Shown here: positions 1 to 10,067 of the stretch, one piece after another
How the letters are laid out: the number at the start of each line of letters is the position of its first letter
Position numbering within the stretch: position 1 is the first letter of the stretch
DNA from: Spongilla lacustris
Taxonomy: Eukaryota; Porifera; Demospongiae; Spongillida; Spongillidae
Reading direction: 5' to 3'
Assembly (NCBI GenBank): GCA_949361645.1
Contig: OX442433.1
Coordinates: 4,025,720 to 4,089,719, forward strand
Length of the DNA: 64,000 nucleotides
The notes under the pieces: generated by a model
Told to the model about the DNA's origin: nothing
The model's input: the letters and a program-made list of their open reading frames with translations, nothing else
Databases searched by the model: none
Program-made: the position numbers and the translations under genes

Positions 1-1
1 C

Positions 2-990
2 TGTGCTATCCCACTCTTTGGAAAACCTGGAAAGTATGAGCTCCCACAGTTCATCAAACCAGGCTTGGCAGCAGTAGTAAATGAGTACCAGGACCTGTTC
101 ATCACACTACCTGGTACAACCTTGGTTGCTTCACACCAGATCAACACCACTGGATCACCTGTACGAATTCCAGCTCGAAGAATCCCAGCCCATTTCCGTG
201 ATGAAGTGGAAGAACAGATCCAACAAATGTTGCAGAAAGGGATTATTGTGGAGAGTAGCAGCCCCTGGTTGGCCTCTGCAGTATATGTGAGGAAGAACTT
301 TGGAGAGATAAGGATATGTTTGGACTATTGTGAGCTAAATAAGCTCACCATCAAGGATGCATACCCACTTCCACTGATGGAAGAAGAAGTTCAAGACAGG
401 CTGGCAGGAGCTGCAATATTCAGCAAGCTGGATCTACAGAGTGGATATTGGCAGCTTCCAGTAGATGTCAATGACAGACAGAAAACAGCTTTCTCTCCAG
501 GGCCAGGAATAGGATCATTTGAGTTTATGAGGATGCCTTTTGGACTGTGTGGGGCACCTAGCTCTTTTCAGAGGCTAATGGACAAAATAACCAGAGGACT
601 GCATTTTGTGACCACCTATCTTGATAAGTACTGATTCACTCGGCCAGTGAAGAAGAGCATAAGGAGCAACTATCCTCAATCTTCTCACGGTTGAAGACAG
701 CAGGACTGACACTGAGAGGGAGAAAATGTCAAATGAGAATGCCACAGGTGACATATCCGGGACATGTCTTCTGTGTAGCAGGTGTAACTCCAGATGAGAC
801 AAAAGTGAAAGCAGTGGTGGAATGGCCTACACCAAGCAGTGCTACAGAGGTACGGCAATTCTTAGGTCTGGCTTCCTATTATCGAAAGTTCATCTGTCAC
901 TTTTTGGACATTGCAGCTCCTCTGCACAAACTGACAAGGACAACCAATTTTGTTGGACTGCTGAGTGTGAGGCAGCTTTTTGAACCTTGA
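2..990 (+). pseudogene. Gypsy reverse transcriptase, frameshifted
   Basis: The frame is open from base 2 to a stop at 634 and shows RT landmarks: a substrate-binding stretch around ICLDYCELN, the catalytic-site motif FSKLDLQSGYWQ, and RMPFGLCGAPSSFQRL. At the YxDD active site the sequence reads YLD and then leaves frame at about 625, consistent with one lost base inside the catalytic box. The thumb/connection region continues in another frame (about 628-990) with FLGLASYYRKFI, then breaks again near 960-1010. Reverse transcription by this copy is therefore not possible. Confidence 0.88.
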
Positions 991-1019
991 AGTCAAAATT
1001 GTAAAGTGCACCTGTTTAG

Positions 1020-1466
1020 ATGTACCCAAGGTTTGACAAACGAGCTAGTCACTTTGTGATACAAACGGATGCAAGTGCAGTTGGGTTAGGTGCTATACTG
1101 CAGCAAGATGGCTATGTGATTGGATATGTTAGTCGGGTGCTATCCAAATCTGAAGCCAACTATAGTGTCATCCAACGAGAGTGTCTGGCATTGGTGTATG
1201 GAATGAAGCAATTCCAACATTACTTGTTGGGCTGTCCGTTCCAGCTGTGGACTGATCATGAACCATTTCAATGGCTCTCCGGCCAGAAAATGGAAGGCTT
1301 GCTTTGTAGATGGGCCCTGGCATTGCAGGAGTATGATTTCAGAATAGTGTATCGAAAAACGAGTTTGAACACTAATGCAGATGCCTTGTCTCGGAGAAAG
1401 GATCCAGAACTCACAGCCACCACCAGAATAGATAGAAGCAGGGTTGTCAACAGTGCAGATCCATGA
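1020..1466 (+). pseudogene. Gypsy RNase H domain
   Basis: A 148-codon frame reads as a full Ty3/Gypsy RNase H. It has the first acidic residue in QTDASAVGLGA, the Glu in QRECLAL, the next Asp in WTDHEPFQWL and the terminal NADALSR motif. The family uses this domain to remove the RNA strand of the hybrid. It is out of frame with the RT before it and the integrase after it. The stretch 1467-1662 should link to the integrase N-terminus but contains stops. Confidence 0.85.
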
Positions 1467-1662
1467 AGCTCAAAGAAGTGATGAAGTATTAAGCCAGTTA
1501 TACAGCGCATTGAAAACGTCACAGAGATGCCCTAAAGGAGGGAACTGTAGGAAGCCACCATTGTGACGATATAACCAGCTGTGGTCTCAACTCATCCTAA
1601 AGGATAACGTAGTCTGCAGACAGTACACACCTGGTCCCACCTCAGAGAGCATAATAGTCCCG

Positions 1663-2913
1663 GTGCTGCCCAAATGCCTCCATAGAAATGCACTGCTGAT
1701 GGCTCATGACAGCCCTATGGCCGGCCACCAAGGGGTAGAAAAGACATTGGATTGCCTAAGACATTCAGGGTATTGGGTCAGCATGTTACAAGATGTGGAG
1801 CAACATTGCCAAGAATGCATGACTTGCCAAAAAAGCAAACCAACTGCACCGATGAGAGCTCCACTTGTGAATGTTCCAATTGGTAGACCCTGGCAAATGG
1901 TAGCCATGGATATCCTGGAAGTACCAGTTTCCCCTAACAACAACAGGTACCTGTTAGTGATCCAGGATTACTATACCAAATGGGCTGAAGCCAGGCCACT
2001 ACCAGACCAAACAGCTAATCGGATAACCCATGAATTGATGGAGGTTTTCGCTCACTACGGGTTTGCAGACATAGTGCATTCAGACCAGGGACGAAATTTT
2101 GAGAGTGCTGTATTCCAGCAAACCCTGGCGGCATTTGGAGTTCACAAATCTCGGACGACAGCATACCACCCTCAAGGTGATGGGTTGGTGGAACGATTCA
2201 ATCGCACACTGTTGCAGTTGCTGAGAACATATGTTGAAAAGGAGTGGGAGAAGTATCTCCCATTAGCCCTTTTTGCTTACAGAACTACCATTCACCATTC
2301 AACAGGTGTCTCACATTTTGAGATGATGTATGGAAGGAAGCCTTGTAAGGATGCTTTGCCCTCACTGACAGGATATGAGGTGCAGGACTATCAGACTATG
2401 CTGAAGGACAAACTAGCTGAACTGAGAGACTTTGTGGAGGTGGAGATAACAAAGTCTGCAGAAAGCCAAAGAGTTGAATACAACAAGCATATGGCAAAGA
2501 GGGAATTTCACCAGGGGGATCTGCTCTGGCTGTCCATACCAACTGCTGGTAAATTAGATGCACGCTGGGAAGGAAAATGGACAGTTACATCACACAAATC
2601 ACCAGTTACTGTGGAGATAACCAACGGTGCAAGAACAAGGGTAGTTCATGTGAATAGGTTAAGATACCGTGTTCAGCCAGAAGCAAGTTCCTCAATGAAT
2701 ACCAGTCATAAGGAAGACTGGCAACCACCCCAAACAGATCATTTCCTGGTAGAGGGGACACCCCCAGTACTTGTTGAGCACACACCACCTGAAGACCCTG
2801 GGGTTGAAGTGCCAGAAGAACCTGACATACCTGTTCTAGAACAAGTTAGACCTGGGGAAGGCTTTGCAGCTCGATATCCTACAAAGATCAGGCATCAGAC
2901 ACAGAGGCTATAA
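1663..2913 (+). CDS. Gypsy integrase, open 416 codons
   Basis: This is the best preserved module of the element. The N-terminal zinc-binding HHCC set is visible (H15, H22, C52, C55). The catalytic core has D83 in AMDILEV, D141 in HSDQGRNFE and E177 in GDGLVERFNRTL, giving the canonical D-57-D-35-E spacing. A GPY/F-like C-terminal region is suggested by GDLLWLSIP and RWEGKWTV. The annotated start is only the first start codon in the frame; in a working element this would be cleaved from a polyprotein. The tail after about residue 345 is Pro/Glu-rich. It ends 35 bases before the putative 3' LTR. Confidence 0.9.
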   Translation: MLPKCLHRNALLMAHDSPMAGHQGVEKTLDCLRHSGYWVSMLQDVEQHCQECMTCQKSKPTAPMRAPLVNVPIGRPWQMVAMDILEVPVSPNNNRYLLVIQDYYTKWAEARPLPDQTANRITHELMEVFAHYGFADIVHSDQGRNFESAVFQQTLAAFGVHKSRTTAYHPQGDGLVERFNRTLLQLLRTYVEKEWEKYLPLALFAYRTTIHHSTGVSHFEMMYGRKPCKDALPSLTGYEVQDYQTMLKDKLAELRDFVEVEITKSAESQRVEYNKHMAKREFHQGDLLWLSIPTAGKLDARWEGKWTVTSHKSPVTVEITNGARTRVVHVNRLRYRVQPEASSSMNTSHKEDWQPPQTDHFLVEGTPPVLVEHTPPEDPGVEVPEEPDIPVLEQVRPGEGFAARYPTKIRHQTQRL

Positions 2914-2948
2914 TGCTTGGGGACAAGCTCTGAAATGATGGGGACGAA

Positions 2949-3169
2949 TGTAACATAGGGTGCACGACCTTATGAGATCAAACTTGGTGTTAATCACAGC
3001 AGCAGACTTTTCCCTGGGAACTTTATAATACGTGTGAACTAGTATGGTATATCAGCAGTGTCTGTGCATGAATTCCAGCCTACTAAGTTCGTGACCTGAG
3101 ACTTGTCACACTGCTTTTTTGCTTTTGTTTTGTCAATTATGTAAATTGCTTAAGTTTGTTTCTGTTACG
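2949..3169 (+). repeat. Putative 3' LTR of the Gypsy element
   Basis: A purine tract (gatggggacgaa) just after the integrase stop is followed by TGTAACAT, and about 220 bases later TGTTACg appears. TGTAACA and TGTTAC(A) are the expected short inverted LTR termini, with the final CA changed to CG. The 5' partner is outside the window, so the right boundary rests on the inverted termini alone. Confidence 0.6.
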
Positions 3170-3322
3170 ATATTCATGCCATCAATTACTGATCGTGCCA
3201 TATCAGAGCACATGCAAATACCTTGTGGTAAATGGCACATTTAGGTACATTTTCTACACAGCTTCTTTTGACCATGCTGATGCTGACTGGCCTTCAGTAG
3301 GTGGGGGTATGCATGGTTGCAA

Positions 3323-3545
3323 CAGTGCCGTCCAACCACAAGTTCACACTCACACTCGACTCGTGCTCATCTCGTGCATGACTTGGTCTAGAGCAATCAA
3401 TAGTGACTTGCGTGCCTTAAATCGGTATTCGAGTGACGCTTGCAATAGCACTTGTATCGAGGACATGCGCGCTTGCTTACTGTACTCGAACGCAACTCGC
3501 ACTCGACTCGCAATGCACTCACATGCGAATGTTAACTTGTGGGTA
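3323..3545. mobile_element. Tc1/mariner-like MITE (CAGTGCCGTCCA family), right end truncated
   Basis: Starts cagtgccgtccaaccacaag and carries CpG-rich actcgactcg-type sequence on both sides of a non-repetitive middle. The right part reads acttgtgggt in inverted orientation but lacks the terminal ggacggcactg. It is the same family as the copy at 10308-10640. The 134-codon open stretch across it is a by-product of this composition. Confidence 0.6.
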
Positions 3546-3616
3546 TCTAGAAGCTACTAGCAGGTGTTACTAGCACATAGGAAAGATCAGTGGGTTCAAT
3601 AATCGACTCAGCTGAG

Positions 3617-3727
3617 CAAGGTGCTCCACATACACAATCTGTACCTCTGGCAAGCATTACGGGCTAGATAATTGCAAGGTGCTCCACATACACAATCTGT
3701 ACCTCTGGCACGCATTAAGGGCTAGAT
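3617..3727. repeat. 58-bp tandem duplication
   Basis: Two adjacent copies begin with caaggtgctccacatacaca at 3617 and 3675 and differ by a few bases. No coding sense was seen. Confidence 0.8.
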
Positions 3728-6230
3728 AGGTGTAGCTATTATCCCCATTAGTGTCATGGTATACATGTATCATCAGTACAGTACAACTAAATTTACCGTA
3801 CCATTAGCCAGCATACATGTATAAATACATTTTTGGTTCATTCCTTTCTAATATTCAAGGAAAAAAAAACAATAAGCAAGTTATATAAACTTTGTTGTAA
3901 ATCGGTATTACTTAACCACACACAGCTGAGTTGTGGTAAACAAGCTTCACTGCTGACGAATCTAGCACTTCTGTGGACCGAGGTCCATTCTTAATAGTCA
4001 TGTGTCTGTAGTAGCTCATATGGGTACGCGGAAGCTATTTATAGGTCACATGCGTTGAGTAGCGGTCATGGGTTACAGGCAGCAGACAGTAAAAATAGCT
4101 CACAACTGCTATAAGAGCTTGAACATGATTGGGGTTGTTGCACTGTTAAATACGCTATTTCCCTTTCACAATTCATCTATACTTTAGATCTATCATTTGT
4201 AAACCAGTTGCATTACAAAGGGCCAAGCCAATATAGGAAACTAAAGGTATCGGAGAGGATAACAATTCGTGTGGGTTTATTTGAGAGTTTGTAACTATCT
4301 GGAAGCAAATTCTGTTCCACACTATAAGACTAAAGTAAATGTACATGTTCAAGTATTGCAATAGTTGTGAAATAAAACGCCCATACCTACATGTATACAC
4401 AGCACAGAGAAAAAACAACCTTAGGCAATTTGCGTACTAGCTTTACAATCCACTTTAACACATTGCAACCTCCTATCTGAGCACCATAATAATTCATTTT
4501 GTAGTATTTTGTCAGCTGCGTGTACAGTGAAGCAGTTGTGTGAAGCACCCAGTGAAGTACAAGTGGTAGCGTACAAATATTGTTGATCTAGTCCAGTGGG
4601 ACATCCCTGTCAAAACAACAGCAAGGAAAGCAATAAGGCCATCGTGAAGAACACAGTCAAAGAATGTGTGCCAGTCAAGAAGAGGTCACATCTGGGTATA
4701 GTGTAGTTGTGGCTTTCAGGTTTCAGCCATGTTGAATCATTGGAGAAGGTCAAACATCAAAGTTCACCCATGGACTCTTTCTATTGGATGATTTGTACTG
4801 CTGTGTTGTGATGTCATTGCATAGTAGTCGAGTCATTTGTCCCGAGCTGGTGACTATACTGCAGCTGTCACTCAGATACAGGTATGTACAATGTGAGCGG
4901 TAGTCCAATATAATCGTCAGGATACTACATACTCAACGAGATATATTTACATTTCGTGCAATTTCTGTTTAAAATTCTTTAAATCCATACTGGCAATCTT
5001 CTACCGATAAATGAAAATGAAAGGAGAAGAGTCAAAGTATTTGTAACATTGATGGCATAAATGTTGCTTTTGGAATAAGAAATTGTAATTGTCCAGGCAT
5101 TTCCTACGGTTTGTGTTGTAACTCAAGGTTTGTGTTGTACTGAAGTACATCCAGTCATCAGCTGTGTTCAAACCCAAGCAGCCATCAACTTCATATGTTC
5201 TTAACTGCATTGTGAGCATTGCCATTGTCAGCTTCTCCACTATTGCAGTGTGGAGGATAACATTCCGAATTTGTCCTGACACAATGTCAGGCCATTACAA
5301 TAGTTGATCTGACATGTTATGATATTGGTCGGATATTATTTTATGCATGTATATAAAAATAGCATTGAAAAACATTAACAATCAGTGCATTGCATCAGAG
5401 ATAATATATAGATTAAATATTATCTGTGATTGCATGTTCTACACATATGTGATTAGTGCTCAAGTTTTTACTTAAAATTGCTTGCAAGGCACTCACTCGT
5501 GCATAGACTTGTGCTGAGCTCAAGAACTTGTGCACGTGGACTTGCACGTTTGTATGTTCATACGTGCATGAGCCTGCCAGACCGGATACTAGCATTTAAA
5601 CTTTTAATAGGAGGGCTGGACGAGCATTTTAAAAAGGTGGGCTTGACGCAAATGACTCTGTTATAATTGGAATCTTGAAAACTAGTGGAGGCGCTTAGAA
5701 AGCAAGTGTATACAGTGTACGTGACTGTTGCTCCGAGAAAAGAAATACATGCAATTAGCACGTGTGCGCAAAATCGCAAGTCGCTATATTGAAGCCACTC
5801 GCACTCAATTAATACATGTACTTTGCGTGAACATCATTACCGCACATGAGCAAAATCACCCAGACAAGTTGTAAAATTGTTTGGAAAATGTCCGATGTCC
5901 AACTGTTATCCGAAACACTGTACTGCCTGAAACCCTGCCATTTCAAGCACTACCTCTTCCTTGTTCCCATTATATCACTGTGCATGGATTAAGTTCCCGT
6001 AACAATGGCAGATGTTATTCATGTGCACATTTCAACTGACTTGCGCTGCCCAGGTGGCTTCCACCAGTCTCCTTTCACCTCTGCCACTCGATCCCTACTA
6101 TTACCTGCTATAAATACCTGCTGCTCCTATGGCCATAATGAAAACAGATCCATCACCCCTCCCGGGACTTGCTGCCACCAAGCTAGTCTTCTTACTAATT
6201 ACAGGAAAATCTCATAACAGCAATGAGCTA
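3728..6230. other. Intronic or intergenic sequence without recognisable genes
   Basis: No conserved coding motif was recognised on either strand. The missing last exon of GTF2H1 (minus strand) was looked for here and not found. Open frames are short and of low complexity. Confidence 0.5.
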
Positions 6231-6292
6231 TAGGACCGTCTAGTTCATGACTGTGTATCTGTAGGACTGTCTAGTTCATGACTGTGTATCTG
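6231..6292. repeat. 31-bp tandem duplication
   Basis: Two adjacent units begin taggac and contain gtctagttcatgactgtgta, with one substitution between copies. Confidence 0.8.
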
Positions 6293-6390
6293 TATCATTG
6301 TCTAACGCACTTTATCTTCATATACAGGCTGAGCAAGACCAGCCTCTCCCCCACCAACCATGGTAAGTGTCACCTTCATGACTCTGAAGA

Positions 6391-6646
6391 ACTGCTGGGT
6401 GCTCCAGTGTCATCCAAAGTTATAGGTGGAAGACCAAACCAAACACAGCATAATGTGTTGAATTGCAAGGGCATCATATGAGCAAATCAATGCAATGGCA
6501 CTTTTCCTATTCTCTTCTTTAATCAAGGATGACATTGGAAGAGCCAGCAGTTCCTCAGAGTCACAAAAGTAACACATACAATGTTTGGTTGGCGGAAAGG
6601 CTGGACTTCCTTCTATAACTCTGGATGACACTGGAGCACCCAGCAG
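6391..6646. repeat. Inverted repeat, about 34-bp arms
   Basis: ctgctgggtgctccagtgtc near 6392 recurs in inverted form as gacactggagcacccagcag near 6627-6646. Smaller flanking pieces (actctgaagaactgctgg against ccagcagttcctcagagt) are inverted too. This resembles a decayed hairpin MITE. Confidence 0.6.
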
Positions 6647-7872
6647 TAGAAAGACTGCCAATGCACATTTATTTCAATGTTTAACCCATTGATTCCATAT
6701 ATACATCATGTGTAATTTGTAGTTCGTATTCCAGTTATGTCATTTTTCCAACAACAAAAAAAGCACAATGAGACAAGCCAAGGCAGAGTACCACAACTAT
6801 TGCCATGACCCCCTCAAATCCTTTTTATTTTGCAGTAATCTAATACGGTTCATAGAGATTAGTTATTATGCAGTTTCACTGTCTGATACACTTTGGTTAA
6901 TTGACAATATATTATCAACTTTGTAAGTGCCATAAAAATTTTGTGATTACTACTACCGTTTTGCAAAGCAACAGTAATGTGTCCATAAGGTTTTCATTGA
7001 AACTGTTACTAACACTAGAATGCACTCACCTCATGGGTGTACACACATGTATGTGTTGCGAGAAAACCTTAATAAACTTAATATTTTGACTAGTTGTTTT
7101 ACACTTCTCTAGTTATCTCAAAACACCCCTATTCATTTCTCTATTTCAATTTAACCCCATGACAAGATAAGTTATGAGGTAATAAATGCATTAAAATTAA
7201 TTTTGGGTATCCGTTCCGCTGGAAGTTTGTCAAGAACTTGATGTTTCTCTTGACCCATAAGTTTACACAGACGTAACGATGCTATTAAAACAGACATAAC
7301 TATGCTAGAAGAGTGTGTAGCCCAAATTGCAAAAGAACAGGAAGGTCACGTTACACTGTGCGCTAAGCTTTGTATGCTTGCAAATATGCACTTCTAGCAT
7401 GCTGCATGACACATCAATCCGTTACAAAAATAGTATCACTCTAAGAATAGCAAAACTGTACATGCTATATTTATTTAACACCGGATCTGCGAGAACTAAT
7501 CATTTTTTTGTAGAACACCTATTTTGGAAAATTAGTCGGAAATGCATTTTGGCATACATTTGCCAACAGCCCAACTCTCGCTGAGTCTTCCAGTGCTGTT
7601 TTCAACCACTATACACTACACACACTAACCTGCATTCATTTGACGAGACACGGTTTGCAATATCTCAGTTGTCGCAAATGGAAATATGCACACTTTTTAA
7701 GGTTTAGTTTTTTGACATTTTGGGAGCGCCAATTCATTACTATCTAACTCATAGCAATTTTATGTTCAGGGTAAGCTCTGTTCGCATACAACAACAAAAA
7801 AACTAACTTGCCATAACTACTTCCCAAGACCATGACCAATATAAAAGTACTACGTCATTGCATTTGCAATCA

Positions 7873-8557
7873 TGTCACTCGCTTGTTCGAGCACCCATAA
7901 AAAGCCCGTGTGTGACAAGTGCGATGCTGGGATTAGTTGCACAAAGCGTTGTACCAGTCAGAAAAGTTTCCCTACGTAGTTTAATTATTGTGGCGTAGAA
8001 TCATAGCGTGATACCGTAGCTACACGTACGGAGTAGCGAAGTACGCGTAAACATTGAGCGCGTAGTTCTGGTAGTAGAATTTGGATAAAGTACCAGCAGC
8101 TTTGAAAGAATGACGTACATTTCGCGCCATGTAATTATAGCAACGCTGGTACGCGTAGTAAGCGTAGAGACGTATTGCGCTGTGCGCTGTATTCCGCTAC
8201 CGTAGCACAATAATGCCGTACGCGTACTACTGTACATGCTTAGTGTATCACTGTAGAAAAGTACTCTACGGTTGGAAACTTTTTTCTGACTGGTACTGCA
8301 CATACCAACCCCATACGTGGTCACCCGAAGAAGGCTAGCACACCACAGGAAACACCACATCGGTTAAATCCCGAGCGGCGTGCTAAACGTATATCACATT
8401 TTGCGGCTGAACCGGCATCAGAGCTCGATACAATGAGTGAAGGCTCCAGCAACTACGCATCATCACAAATACATATTTGTCACGTACTAAAGGTAATGGA
8501 TTGCGATGAGCATGAAAAGAATGTACAAACACTTCCTAGCATCGAAGTTAGGCGGCA
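7873..8557 (+). pseudogene. Cys-rich / AT-hook-like coding remnant, interrupted by a MITE
   Basis: ATG at 7873 opens a short frame with a Cys cluster, CDKCDAGISCTK, that runs into the MITE at 7949. Beyond the MITE (from about 8299) an open frame begins IRGHPKKASTP, which resembles an AT-hook core (RGRPKK) with Arg changed to His, followed by a basic segment NPERRAKRIS and an acidic/Ser stretch. The frame stops at 8557, with a possible splice donor (aag then gtaatg) at about 8490. Neighbouring Cys cluster and AT-hook suggest a small DNA-binding protein or the first exon of one, carried by the long-TIR element. The product is unknown. Confidence 0.45.
7949..8298. mobile_element. MITE, CAGTACCAGTCAGAAAA family, copy 1
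   Basis: The left end reads ttgtaccagtcagaaaagtt and the right end aacttttttctgactggtactg. The flanking TA is lost here (cg / ca), suggesting age. Internal sequence is CpG-rich and shared with the copies at 9420 and 14612. Confidence 0.75.
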
Positions 8558-9284
8558 GGAGTGACAGGGAGATCGATCATAAATTTGGGCTATGCCCTTC
8601 TAGCATAGTTATGTCTGTTTTAATAGCATTGTTATGTCTGTGTAAACTTTGTGGTCAAGCGGCAGTTCGGCTGTTTTTGACACAAATCCATTTATAACTT
8701 ACCAGCAGAACGGATACCCTAATTTTAATGCATTCACTACCTCATAACCTATCTTGTCACGGGGTTAAATTGAAATAGAGAAATGAATAGGGGTGTTTTG
8801 AGATAATTAGAGAAGTGTAAAACAACTAGTCAAAATATTAAGTTTATTCAGGTTTTCTCACAACACATACATGTGTATACACCCATGAAGTGAGTGCATT
8901 CTAGTGTTAGTAACAGCTTCAATTAAAACCTTATAGACACATTACTGTAGCTTTGCAAAATGGTAATGGTAATCACAAAATTTCTTTCATGGCACATACA
9001 AAGTTGATAAAACATTGCCAATTAACCAAAGTGTATCAGAAAGTGAAACTGTACAATAACTAATCTCTATGAGCCCTATATTACTGCAAAATAAAAAGGA
9101 TTTGAGGGGGTCGTCGCAAAAGTTGTGGTACTCTGCCATGGATTGTCTCAATGTGTAAGTGTGTGGCTACATCAAACTACATCTCAAGAGACAACCATAG
9201 TAGTATCATCGTTGAAAACGAATTCTTATGTTGTCACTGCAACCACCTTTAGTATGACTTAATTTTGCATACATATAGTAACAT

Positions 9285-9345
9285 CGCAAATTGCCCATAC
9301 ACGCGTGACACTTGCAAGGCACACACCTTTTGCGAGTGTTAGCAA
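9285..9345. repeat. Fragment related to the 13.4-kb MITE
   Basis: cgcaaattgcccatacacgc and the following bases match the right arm of the element at 13399-14469 (near 14334) with few differences. Confidence 0.55.
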
Positions 9346-9419
9346 TGAGTCATGTGTGTTTGCCCGGGAGCTTTTAAAATTTCACAACAGTTATTTTATT
9401 GGGGATGATTCTGTAACTA

Positions 9420-9771
9420 CAGTACCAGTCAGAAAAACCTTTCCCTACATTCCACATACTTTAAATATCGTGGCGTAGCATCGTAGCATGAGACCGTAGC
9501 TATGGGTACTGAGTAGCGAAGTTTATAAACATAGAGAGCATAGTTCGGGTAGTAGAATTTGTCCACTTTGTTGCCGAACACACAAGTACCAGCAGTATTG
9601 AAAGTACGACGCACATTTCGCTCCATGTAAACATGGCAACACTGATACGCGTAGTTAACATACAGACGAATTAAGCGTAGAGCAATGTTGTACGCTAATT
9701 ACTGTATGTGCTTAGTGTATCACTGTAGAAAAAGTAATCTATGGTGGGAAACTGTTTTCTGACTGGTACTG
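9420..9771. mobile_element. MITE, CAGTACCAGTCAGAAAA family, copy 2
   Basis: TA at 9418-9419, then cagtaccagtcagaaaaacc; the right end gttttctgactggtactg is followed by TA at 9772. TA duplication and CAGT termini fit a Tc1/mariner-type non-autonomous element of 352 bp. Confidence 0.85.
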
Positions 9772-9869
9772 TACCTTGGAAGAATTACTGCTAGTATTGC
9801 GCTATGTAAACAACCTTGACTATAATCTATACTTCTCAGTATAGTTTTAAACACAAATACATGTCTTAC

Positions 9870-10067
9870 CTTATCTTCAAGCTGAGTAGAAACAACAGGA
9901 AAACATGCCCAGAAGTGCCTAAGCAGCTCTGCTATTGCAGCCTGGTGTCGTAATAGTTGTAAATGGACAATTGTACTGCTGAATGACGTTGGTGTATCCC
10001 AAGGCATGAGAGAACCACCAGGTATAAGATATGTCACAGCAGAGTACGCATTGTTTGGATCCACCAC
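9870..10067 (-). CDS. GTF2H1: GTF2H1 exon: C-terminal core helix region
   Basis: 66 codons, phase 0 at both ends; acceptor tctatag before GTG GTG GAT and donor AAG then gtaaga. It contains [11 protein letters not shown] and [13 protein letters not shown], which align with the SPGGALM and GELLRHFWSCFPV parts of human p62. It is the last exon located; the next should supply the C-terminal end. Confidence 0.93.

Larger units (their letters stand above)
1..3169 (+). mobile_element. Ty3/Gypsy LTR retrotransposon, 5' part outside window, decayed
   Basis: Reverse transcriptase, RNase H and integrase modules follow each other in the classical Ty3/Gypsy order and end in a putative 3' LTR. The coding parts lie in different frames (RT in frame 2 then 1, RNase H in frame 3, integrase in frame 1), so the copy cannot make one polyprotein. 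The 5' LTR, gag and protease would lie left of position 1. It sits on the plus strand, opposite to the GTF2H1 gene, probably in its last intron or just beyond its 3' end. Confidence 0.9.
6764..9155. mobile_element. Long-TIR DNA transposon, about 2.4 kb, with broken cargo
   Basis: The left arm from cacaatgagacaagcc (6764) to about 7330 is repeated in inverted orientation from about 8575 to ggattgtctcaatgtg (9155). The arms are about 570 bp each with scattered substitutions and small indels. The core (about 7330-8575) holds a Cys-rich/AT-hook coding remnant split by a TA-type MITE. No clear target duplication could be read at the ends, and no transposase catalytic motif is visible, so the superfamily is not assigned. 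Confidence 0.75.

Noticed and set aside
1..3169. Endogenous retrovirus with an envelope gene
   Set aside because: Only 35 bases separate the integrase stop from the LTR; no envelope-type frame is present in any of the Gypsy copies.
3728..9419. Last exon of GTF2H1
   Set aside because: No minus-strand frame with the expected C-terminal p62 motifs was found; it may be left of the window.
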